A stretch of DNA of 5,408 bases, taken from NCBI GenBank assembly GCA_016926925.1, contig JAFGNQ010000235.1:1-5408 (forward strand), read 5' to 3'. Below the pieces are notes generated by a model, which did no database searches, was not told the origin of the DNA, and saw only the letters and a list, made by a program, of their open reading frames with translations. Below are positions 1 to 5,048 of the stretch, in pieces; the first letter of the stretch is position 1; each line of letters opens with the position of its first letter. A program made the position numbers and the translations under genes. Source of the DNA: Candidatus Aminicenantota bacterium (GTDB lineage Bacteria > Acidobacteriota > Aminicenantia > Aminicenantales > Aminicenantaceae).

Positions 1-2760
1 AATGTCGACCTCTACAAGATGCAGGCGGCCGGTTTCACTTTTTCGGGTCTCCAGAATGCAATTGCCGCTGAAAACCTGACGGTGTCAGGAGGCCAGGTCG
101 AAAACAAGAGCATGAAGAGAAATCTGCGTGTTGTCGGGGAATTCCAAGAAGTCGACGAGATAAAGCACATTCTTCTTAAAGAAGGTGTTACCATTGAAGA
201 CATCGCCGAAGTTCTCGACGGCTATGCTGACAGGGAAAGCTACTCCCGATTGAATTCCGAAGACGTCATCACTTTGAACATCATAAAAAAAGGCGGAAAA
301 AATCTGATCTATGCTGTCGATAAAATAAATGCAATCATCGAAAATTTCAAGGAGACGGCACCGAAAAACCTCATCATAACCCTCTCCGGAGACAGCAGCC
401 AAAAGACAAAGAACAGCATCAACGACCTTATCAACACCATAATACTGGGTTTTGTGGTGGTCGTCTTCGTGCTGATGTTTTTCATGGGCGAGACCAACGC
501 ACTCTTTGTGGGTATCGCTATACCCTTGTCCATGGTCATCGCCTTTATTTTCATCCCACTGGTCGGATTTACGCTGAACAGGGTGGTGCTGATGGCCTTC
601 ATCCTGGTACTGGGAATCGTCGTGGACAACGCCATCGTCGTCGTCGAAAACATTTACAGGCATTTCACGACCACATCCAACCTGCCCATTCTTCCGGCTA
701 CAAAAATCGCCGTAGGCGAAGTGGCTGCAGCCGTATTCACAGGAACACTGACCACCCTGGCACCCTTCTTTCCATTGATTTTCACTCCGGGAATAGCGGG
801 AAAATTCATGTCTTTCCTGCCTATCACCATCATTATTGCTCTCACCGCTTCGATGCTCGTCGCCTATACCATAAATCCTGTTTTTGCCGTATCCTTTATG
901 AAATACAAGGACTTGGCCGGGAAAAACCCAAAGCCGCGAAAGATCGGTAAGAAATCTTTGATTATTTTGATCGGAGCGGTGGCAGCAGCAATCATTTTCT
1001 ACGTCTCCGGAGTCCTGTTCCTCGGGAATATCCTCCTCTTCGTCGTCCTCCTTTATTTGCTCGCCAAATATGTCCTGCACTTTTTGATACAAAAATTCCA
1101 GTGCTGCGTCCTTCCCGTTATGATGGGTTTTTACAGAAAAACCCTGACTTTCCTGCTAAAAGGGAAAAAGCCCTATGCCGTCCTCTTCTCTATCGTGCTG
1201 TTATTCGTATTTTCTTTCGTTCTTATGCGCCTGAGAACTCCCAAAGTGGTCTTCATGCCTCAGGGAGATCCGAATTCTCTCGATGTGTACATCACCATGC
1301 CCGAGGGGACGCACATCAATCTAACCAACACCGTCACCCTTGAGGTCGAGGAAAAGGTCTACGGGATTCTGGGAAGATCCAATCCTGATGTGGAATCCGT
1401 AGTCTCCAATGTGGCTGCAAATGCGGGAAGCGAGCTCTTCGAGCGCTTCACCCAAGATAAGCTGGCGAAAGTTACGATTACTTTTGTGGAATACAAACTG
1501 CGTCAAGGGCCCAAAACAACCGCAGATTACCTGAACGAACTGCGGAAGGAACTGCAGGGAATCCCGGGAGCCGAGATTCGAATCGACAGGGAAAGGATGG
1601 GGCCCCCGGCGGGTATGCCGATCAACATCGAAATCAGCGGAGACGATATGTCGGAGTTGATATCGATAGCAGGCAGGCTCGAGACATTTATCACAGACTT
1701 GGGGATAAGAGGAATTGAGGAACTCAAATCGAATCTGGAAGTCAACAAGCCGGAAATCATACTTACGGTCGATAGAGATAAGGCCAACCAGTTGGGTATC
1801 ACGACTGCCCAGATCGCGATGGTATTGCGGACCGCCATCTACGGAACGGAGATTTCAAAGTTCCGGGAGGAAGAGGATGAATACCCGATCCAGCTCAGGT
1901 TGGAGAAAAAATACCGCACCGACATCGATGCCTTGCTCAGCCAAAAAATCAAGGTCCAGTCCAACTCCAACGGTCCTCCCGCACAAATTCCCCTCTCCAC
2001 AGTTGCCGAAGTATCCTATATCTCCAGTTACGGGGGCATCACGCGGATCGACAACAAAAGGGTTATAACCCTGTCGTCGAACGTACTCTCCGGTTATAAC
2101 GCCAACGAAATCATCAGACGCATCAAAAAGAAGCTTCCTCAATTTGAACTCAAAGAAGGCTACCAAGTCCAATTTACGGGCGAGCAGGATGTTCAGGCTG
2201 AAGTCGGAAGATATCTCATCAAAGCGCTTTTCATCGCCATGGCCTTGATTTTCATTATCCTTGTAGCCCAGTTCAATTCCATTTCCAAGCCGTTGATCAT
2301 CATCCTCCAAATCTTTTTCAGCTTCACGGGAGTGTTTTTGGGATTTTCGCTCTTCAAAATCGATATATCCGTCATGATGACGGGAATGGGGATCATCGCG
2401 GTAGCGGGAATCGTTGTTAAAAACGCAATAATCATCATCGATTACACGGATAAACTCGTGGCCGACGGAATGGAAAAAATGGAGGCCGTCATCCAAGCAG
2501 GAGCGACACGATTGACCCCTGTTCTTCTCACAGCACTGTCCACGATTTTGGGGCTATTGCCGCTGGCCATCGGAATGAATTTCAATTTTCAGACGCTCTT
2601 TGCAGAACTGAATCCCCATCTGTATTTCGGGGGCGATAATGCCGCATTCTGGAATCCACTGGCTTGGACGATCATCTTCGGCTTAACCTTTGCAACAGTA
2701 CTGACATTGGTCGTCGTTCCCGCCCTGTACACCATGATATTCGCCCGGAAAAAGAAGTAG
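1..2760 (+). CDS. RND-family efflux transporter permease (AcrB/MdtC-like), 5'-truncated by window
   Basis: Inner-membrane proton-driven pump subunit that normally works with a periplasmic adaptor and an outer-membrane channel to expel hydrophobic or amphiphilic compounds. Frame 1 is open from base 1, so the first in-window ATG (19) is internal and the true start lies upstream; about 919 residues remain, and roughly the first 180 (with TM1) are missing. Visible in order: end of the first porter domain, a helix bundle at about residues 144-300, an extra hydrophobic stretch at 319-365, a further helix at 390-410, the second porter domain to about 735, and the closing helices to 919. Proton-relay residues are recognisable: Asp209 in VVDNAIVVVEN (AcrB D407), Lys807 in VVKNAI (K940) and Arg837 in TRLTPVLLTA (R971). 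The AcrB D408 position is Asn210. The GGDNAAFW...FGLTFATVLTLVVVPALY ending is typical of the family. Substrate cannot be read from the sequence. The gene ends in TAG and is probably last in its operon. Confidence 0.95.
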   Translation, partial: NVDLYKMQAAGFTFSGLQNAIAAENLTVSGGQVENKSMKRNLRVVGEFQEVDEIKHILLKEGVTIEDIAEVLDGYADRESYSRLNSEDVITLNIIKKGGKNLIYAVDKINAIIENFKETAPKNLIITLSGDSSQKTKNSINDLINTIILGFVVVVFVLMFFMGETNALFVGIAIPLSMVIAFIFIPLVGFTLNRVVLMAFILVLGIVVDNAIVVVENIYRHFTTTSNLPILPATKIAVGEVAAAVFTGTLTTLAPFFPLIFTPGIAGKFMSFLPITIIIALTASMLVAYTINPVFAVSFMKYKDLAGKNPKPRKIGKKSLIILIGAVAAAIIFYVSGVLFLGNILLFVVLLYLLAKYVLHFLIQKFQCCVLPVMMGFYRKTLTFLLKGKKPYAVLFSIVLLFVFSFVLMRLRTPKVVFMPQGDPNSLDVYITMPEGTHINLTNTVTLEVEEKVYGILGRSNPDVESVVSNVAANAGSELFERFTQDKLAKVTITFVEYKLRQGPKTTADYLNELRKELQGIPGAEIRIDRERMGPPAGMPINIEISGDDMSELISIAGRLETFITDLGIRGIEELKSNLEVNKPEIILTVDRDKANQLGITTAQIAMVLRTAIYGTEISKFREEEDEYPIQLRLEKKYRTDIDALLSQKIKVQSNSNGPPAQIPLSTVAEVSYISSYGGITRIDNKRVITLSSNVLSGYNANEIIRRIKKKLPQFELKEGYQVQFTGEQDVQAEVGRYLIKALFIAMALIFIILVAQFNSISKPLIIILQIFFSFTGVFLGFSLFKIDISVMMTGMGIIAVAGIVVKNAIIIIDYTDKLVADGMEKMEAVIQAGATRLTPVLLTALSTILGLLPLAIGMNFNFQTLFAELNPHLYFGGDNAAFWNPLAWTIIFGLTFATVLTLVVVPALYTMIFARKKK

Positions 2761-2850
2761 CGGAATGTGCAACTTTCAGGGGAAGTTCTACCCTGGCTTT
2801 GCCTCAGGTTCTGCCAGAAGGAACGAGTCGTCCGGCGAGCCGGAAATCCT

Positions 2851-2930
2851 CGTCTCCGACCCCTCCACCCTCTCCATGCGACTCGAACAATCTGTGTCTC
2901 ACACTTTCTCCCAACTTCATCTACTCTTCC
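2851..2930 (+). terminator. Possible Rho-dependent terminator (C-rich, G-poor rut-like tract)
   Basis: My hand count over these 80 bases gives 36 C and only 7 G, with an almost pure pyrimidine stretch from about 2856 to 2876. Rho loads on unstructured C-rich, G-poor RNA, and this tract begins about 90 bases after the RND stop codon. No GC-rich hairpin followed by a T-run is present in the spacer, so a Rho-dependent stop is the most plausible way to end the RND transcript. This is a composition argument only. Confidence 0.35.
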
Positions 2931-2966
2931 AAGGGAACTCAAATGCAGACAACCGCTTCCGCAAAC

Positions 2967-2995
2967 TTGACAAAAAAACAGACACGAATTAACTT
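2967..2995 (+). promoter_or_regulatory. Candidate sigma70-type promoter for the cytochrome gene
   Basis: A perfect -35 hexamer TTGACA (2967-2972) is followed after 17 bases by TAACTT (2990-2995), which matches only three of six -10 positions. The predicted transcript would start near 3002 and leave a leader of about 70 bases before the ATG at 3074. The -35 and spacing are good; the weak -10 limits confidence. Confidence 0.4.
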
Positions 2996-3023
2996 ATCTG
3001 CTGTGCGGGTAGAAAAAAGCACA

Positions 3024-3042
3024 GGGGTAAGGACATTACCTC
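3024..3042 (+). repeat. Small inverted repeat in the leader of the cytochrome gene
   Basis: GGTAA (3026-3030) and TTACC (3036-3040) form a perfect 5-bp dyad around the 5-base spacer GGACA. With a G-U pair and one more G-C pair it extends to seven pairs at 3024-3042. It sits just downstream of the candidate promoter and about 30 bases before the start codon, so it could be a small operator or a leader hairpin. It is short enough to be chance. Confidence 0.25.
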
Positions 3043-3073
3043 CATTTCAGATCGGTCGGTAAATTCAAACAGT

Positions 3074-3790
3074 ATGTCTTATTACACGACAAAACTCATT
3101 CTTGGATCCGTTTTATTTCTCTCCGGCTTCGCAGCGACCGTAACCATGCTGACGGTCATGGGAAAAGCCGAAAAAAAACTGAGCACTGCGATTCTTAGGA
3201 AAATACATAAAATTGCCGGTTTTATCTTTTTCCTGCTGTTGATCACCCTAACTGTCATGGGAACCAAATTCTGGTCTAACTCAGGAGATCAGATATCCTT
3301 CCGGGCAGTCCTGCACGCCGTGCTTGCCGGAAGCCTCTTTATCATCTTTTTCCTGAAAGTATCGATCGTACGGTTCTACAAGCAGCTTCTCAAGATGGCT
3401 CCCTCTCTGGGTTTGACTGTGTTCTGTCTTTCGTTTGTAGTCTTCTTCATATCAGGAGGCTACTACGGTCTGAGGCTGCTCCATTCGCCGGATGCCTCTG
3501 CCGGCCAGATACAAGTATATCAAACAGAAATATCGGGGCGCATAGATTTTGGCAGAAGGATTTTCGAGAACAAATGCGCAACCTGCCACAGGGCGGATAG
3601 TGAGGAAAAAACGATCGGCCCCGGCTTCAAAGGTCTCCTGAAAAAAGCAACACTTCCCCACAGCGGACGTCCGGCAACGGTCGACAATATCCTGAAGCAG
3701 CTCAAGCGGCCGGTCTTGACTATGCCGGCCTTTACGAATTTGACCGAGCAAAAACTGGCCGACCTGATCGCTTATTTGCATATGCTCTAA
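3074..3790 (+). CDS. Four-TM membrane protein with C-terminal single-heme cytochrome c domain
   Basis: Predicted 238-residue inner-membrane electron carrier. Hydrophobic helices lie at about residues 7-29, 47-66, 78-99 and 111-134. The loops between helices 1-2 (GKAEKK, LRKIHK) and 3-4 (RFYKQLLK) are Lys/Arg-rich, placing them in the cytoplasm and both termini outside by the positive-inside rule. The C-terminal part (about 155-238) is a class I cytochrome c: heme attachment motif CATCH (Cys168, Cys171, His172), the IGPGFKGLL loop and the likely axial Met217 in LTMPAF. The heme domain is therefore periplasmic and needs the Ccm/Ccs maturation system. His45 and His81 in or near helices 2 and 3, and His137 after helix 4, could bind heme b, but no pair is proven. 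I do not recognise the membrane half as a named family. ATG 3074 is the only reasonable start before the in-frame stop at 2990; its ribosome binding site is poor. Physiological partner unknown. Confidence 0.85.
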   Translation: MSYYTTKLILGSVLFLSGFAATVTMLTVMGKAEKKLSTAILRKIHKIAGFIFFLLLITLTVMGTKFWSNSGDQISFRAVLHAVLAGSLFIIFFLKVSIVRFYKQLLKMAPSLGLTVFCLSFVVFFISGGYYGLRLLHSPDASAGQIQVYQTEISGRIDFGRRIFENKCATCHRADSEEKTIGPGFKGLLKKATLPHSGRPATVDNILKQLKRPVLTMPAFTNLTEQKLADLIAYLHML

Positions 3791-3816
3791 AAATTGAGAT
3801 TCAAGAGAAGGGCACG

Positions 3817-3828
3817 GCTGAATTCAGC
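3817..3828. repeat. Perfect 12-bp palindrome GCTGAATTCAGC
   Basis: The sequence is its own reverse complement and lies 26 bases after the cytochrome stop codon, about 75 bases upstream of the candidate promoter of the next gene. A palindrome of this length can be a dimeric regulator site, but the position is far upstream and there is only one copy in the window. Confidence 0.4.
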
Positions 3829-3874
3829 TAAGATTTTCGGATCGCCGATTCTAAATAATTGGGATGGGGACGTT

Positions 3875-3890
3875 CAATCCGGTTGGATTG
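3875..3890 (+). repeat. Small hairpin (6-bp stem, GGTT loop)
   Basis: CAATCC (3875-3880) and GGATTG (3885-3890) pair perfectly around the loop GGTT. It could help end the cytochrome transcript, but it has only three G-C pairs and no T-run behind it, so I do not call it an intrinsic terminator. Confidence 0.35.
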
Positions 3891-3894
3891 CTTG

Positions 3895-3938
3895 GCTTAT
3901 CTTGAGTTTTCCTATATTTCTGATACAATAGGATAAGC
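3895..3938 (+). repeat. Nested inverted repeats around the DUF2769 promoter
   Basis: The right arm ATAGGATAAGC (3928-3938) is complementary to two separate left segments: GCTTATC (3895-3901) and TCCTAT (3910-3915). The inner pair encloses 12 bases and its right half overlaps the -10 hexamer; the outer 7-bp pair flanks the whole promoter. This layout suits a repressor operator, but no regulator is encoded in the window. Confidence 0.4.
3902..3929 (+). promoter_or_regulatory. Candidate sigma70-type promoter for the DUF2769 gene
   Basis: TTGAGT (3902-3907, four of six matches to TTGACA) and TACAAT (3924-3929, five of six matches to TATAAT) are separated by 16 bases. The predicted start of transcription near 3936 gives a leader of about 113 bases containing the hairpin at 3960-4031. 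Absence of a coupled upstream gene makes a promoter here likely. Confidence 0.5.
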
Positions 3939-3959
3939 GAAGAATGCCAGATGACCTGG

Positions 3960-4031
3960 ATTATTCAAAAAACGCCGGCATAAAAATGAAATTTCTTCGA
4001 AATAGGAAAGTCGGCGGTTTTTATGAATAAT
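3960..4031 (+). promoter_or_regulatory. Long imperfect leader hairpin, possible attenuator or bidirectional terminator
   Basis: Left arm 3960-3979 and right arm 4010-4031 pair over about 20 positions, with single-base bulges at A4023 and G4016. The outer part is ATTATTCA/TGAATAAT, then five A-T pairs, then a GC-rich core CGCCGGC/GTCGGCG containing one G-U. The loop holds a second small hairpin, ATTTC-TTC-GAAAT (3991-4003). A-run before the core and T-run after it is the arrangement of a bidirectional intrinsic terminator. It lies between the predicted promoter and the ribosome binding site of the DUF2769 gene, so a regulatory leader is possible; a small MITE-like element is an alternative, although no target duplication is visible. 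Confidence 0.6.
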
Positions 4032-4037
4032 ACAGAC

Positions 4038-4045
4038 AAGGAGGG
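4038..4045 (+). promoter_or_regulatory. Ribosome binding site of the DUF2769 gene
   Basis: AAGGAGGG lies three bases before ATG 4049. It is a near-perfect Shine-Dalgarno match with slightly short spacing. It fixes the start that yields the twin-arginine signal peptide. Confidence 0.75.
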
Positions 4046-4048
4046 AAT

Positions 4049-4477
4049 ATGAAAAGACGAGAATTTTTCGAGAAGACAGGAGGCGGATTGACAGCCCTCA
4101 TGCTGTCGCAATTCGGTCTCAAAGCCATCGCCGGGACGGATGAGGAGAAAGCAGGCAGAAAAGCAAAGATCAAAAAAGTGCTCATGGAGAAAATGGGCAA
4201 GACCGAGGAAGAAGCCGATGCCATGCTCGCTGAAATGGAAGAGAAACTTTCCGAGGTCAAGGCCATGTGCATTTGCAAAACCTGCCCGACCTATGTGAAG
4301 AATGAGACCGAAGTCGGTTTTTGCCACGCCTTCATCGGAACGAGTTCGGTCATCACAGAAGAAAAAGGCTGCAACTGCCCGCAATGCCCTGTTTACAAAA
4401 AGATGGATCTCAAGAACGGATATTACTGTACCCGGGGATGTGAATTGAGACAGGAGATGGGTAAGAAAAAAACGTAG
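4049..4477 (+). CDS. DUF2769 cysteine-rich protein with Tat-type signal peptide
   Basis: The 142-residue product has three parts. Residues 1-28 look like a twin-arginine signal: RR at 3-4 followed by EFF, a mildly hydrophobic stretch (11-28) and an AIA|G cleavage site after Ala28. Residues 29-72 are charged and Lys/Glu-rich, probably helical. Residues 74-131 match the DUF2769 pattern as I know it: CICKTCPTY, then FC, then GCNCPQCPVY and a closing YYCTRG. Nine cysteines are present (74, 76, 79, 92, 108, 110, 113, 127, 131), enough for one or two metal sites, either Fe-S or zinc. The function of the family is unknown to me. Tat export carries folded, cofactor-loaded proteins, which would suit a metal centre built in the cytoplasm. 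A good ribosome binding site and its own promoter precede it; 136 bases separate it from the next gene. The family call is firm; export is inferred and untested. Confidence 0.85.
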   Translation: MKRREFFEKTGGGLTALMLSQFGLKAIAGTDEEKAGRKAKIKKVLMEKMGKTEEEADAMLAEMEEKLSEVKAMCICKTCPTYVKNETEVGFCHAFIGTSSVITEEKGCNCPQCPVYKKMDLKNGYYCTRGCELRQEMGKKKT

Positions 4478-4548
4478 CCCCGGCGCACAGATCGCCTAAG
4501 TGCATTTGGACATTTCAGAAAACGGGCCTCTCTATACAACAAAAAGTA

Positions 4549-4575
4549 TTCACAGGATAAAAAAAACCGTATAAT
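4549..4575 (+). promoter_or_regulatory. Candidate promoter for the disulfide-reductase operon
   Basis: A perfect -10 hexamer TATAAT (4570-4575) is preceded by TTCACA (4549-4554, five of six matches to TTGACA). The spacer is only 15 bases, shorter than optimal, and is A-rich. Transcription would start near 4582, about 32 bases before the ATG at 4614. Confidence 0.5.
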
Positions 4576-4613
4576 ACAAGACTACATTTCCAAAAAAAAT
4601 TGGGTAAGGGACT

Positions 4614-5048
4614 ATGAAAAAATTCTGGCGCTGCCACGTATGCAATGATATCCACTTCGGTATCAAACCTCCGGAAATCTGCCCAACATGCGGCTTCAAA
4701 AACGCCTACGTCGAGATCGCATCCGAAGAGGCAAGAAAAATAACACAACACATTCAGACAGCATTGAATAAGAAAGAATTCCGCAAGGCAATCGAAAAGT
4801 TTGCTTCCAATAACGAGTTTCGCGTAAATCCCGACAAAGATAAAGTCGACATGCTCATAGACGGCACGTTCAACTGTGAAAAAAATCAAGGAATGAAATT
4901 CTGTCCCTGTCGGCTCATCACCAAAGACTTTGAGGATGATTTGAAGCTCGTTTGTCCGTGCAATTTTCTGATCCATGAGACCTATAAAAACAAAGAGGAC
5001 GGCGAATGCTGGTGCGGGCTATTCGTTAGGAGGGAAAAAAATGAGTAA
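4614..5048 (+). CDS. Rubredoxin-domain ferredoxin:disulfide reductase (FTR catalytic-subunit family)
   Basis: This 144-residue cytoplasmic enzyme should reduce protein disulfides with single electrons from a low-potential donor. The N-terminus (about 4-34) is a short rubrerythrin-type rubredoxin domain: WRCHVC (Cys7, Cys10), IHFG..PP, and CPTCG (Cys23, Cys26), four Cys for one iron. Residues about 36-140 are the FTR catalytic domain with CPC (97/99), CPC (114/116) and CWC (132/134) motifs and the ending CGLFVRR. By alignment to plant-type FTR, Cys97, 114, 116 and 132 bind the [4Fe-4S] cluster, and Cys99-Cys134 form the active disulfide. The residue between the last pair is Trp133, where FTR has its catalytic His. 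No FTR variable subunit is nearby. The architecture resembles the Methanosarcina acetivorans ferredoxin:disulfide reductase, which also has a rubredoxin centre. Start is ATG 4614 with TAAGGG just upstream. The 3' end overlaps the following thioredoxin-like gene by 8 bp, its likely partner. Confidence 0.9.
   Translation: MKKFWRCHVCNDIHFGIKPPEICPTCGFKNAYVEIASEEARKITQHIQTALNKKEFRKAIEKFASNNEFRVNPDKDKVDMLIDGTFNCEKNQGMKFCPCRLITKDFEDDLKLVCPCNFLIHETYKNKEDGECWCGLFVRREKNE
5028..5034 (+). promoter_or_regulatory. Ribosome binding site of the CPHC protein gene
   Basis: AGGAGGG lies six A residues before ATG 5041, inside the last codons of the reductase gene. Its ideal spacing is why the 92-residue product is preferred over an in-frame ATG at 4975 that would add 22 unrelated residues. 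Confidence 0.8.

Larger units (their letters stand above)
2761..3073. other. Intergenic spacer without a convincing gene
   Basis: This 313-base stretch separates the RND gene from the cytochrome gene. Short open frames exist on both strands, but their translations are low-complexity (Ser/Pro/Thr-rich or Arg-rich) and resemble no family I know; none has a good ribosome binding site. I see no tRNA or rRNA fold. What it does hold is a pyrimidine-rich stretch (2851-2930), a promoter candidate (2967-2995) and a small inverted repeat (3024-3042), listed separately. Confidence 0.6.
3791..4048. other. Structured intergenic spacer between the cytochrome and DUF2769 genes
   Basis: These 258 bases contain no supported gene on either strand. 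They are dense in dyads: a 12-bp palindrome, a 6-bp stem with tetraloop, a promoter embedded in inverted repeats, and a long imperfect hairpin ending 17 bases before the next start codon. No classical terminator directly follows the cytochrome gene. Confidence 0.6.

Noticed and set aside
85..1092. Long open frame on the minus strand opposite the RND gene
   Set aside because: Its translation is dense in Asp, His, Gln and Cys with no recognisable domain, as expected from the antisense of a hydrophobic gene. The + strand frame has clear RND motifs throughout.
2792..2808. Hairpin CCTGGC-TTT-GCCTCAGG as RND terminator
   Set aside because: The stem is only six pairs with a two-base bulge and there is no T-run after it.
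2867..2890. Resemblance to the 3' end of a minus-strand tRNA (TTCGA-like T-loop)
   Set aside because: The minus-strand sequence that should form the D and anticodon arms does not fold, and there is no matching acceptor stem.
2765..2992. Short + strand open frames in the spacer after the RND gene
   Set aside because: Three overlapping frames are open, their products resemble nothing and have no ribosome binding site. The openness comes from the pyrimidine-rich, stop-poor composition.
4482..4496. GGCG/CGCC hairpin as terminator of the DUF2769 gene
   Set aside because: A four-pair stem with a seven-base loop and no T-run is too weak to call.
4975..5040. Upstream ATG giving a 22-residue N-terminal extension to the CPHC protein
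   Set aside because: It lacks a ribosome binding site and the extra residues are the out-of-frame reading of the conserved CWCGLF end of the reductase. ATG 5041 has an ideal binding site.
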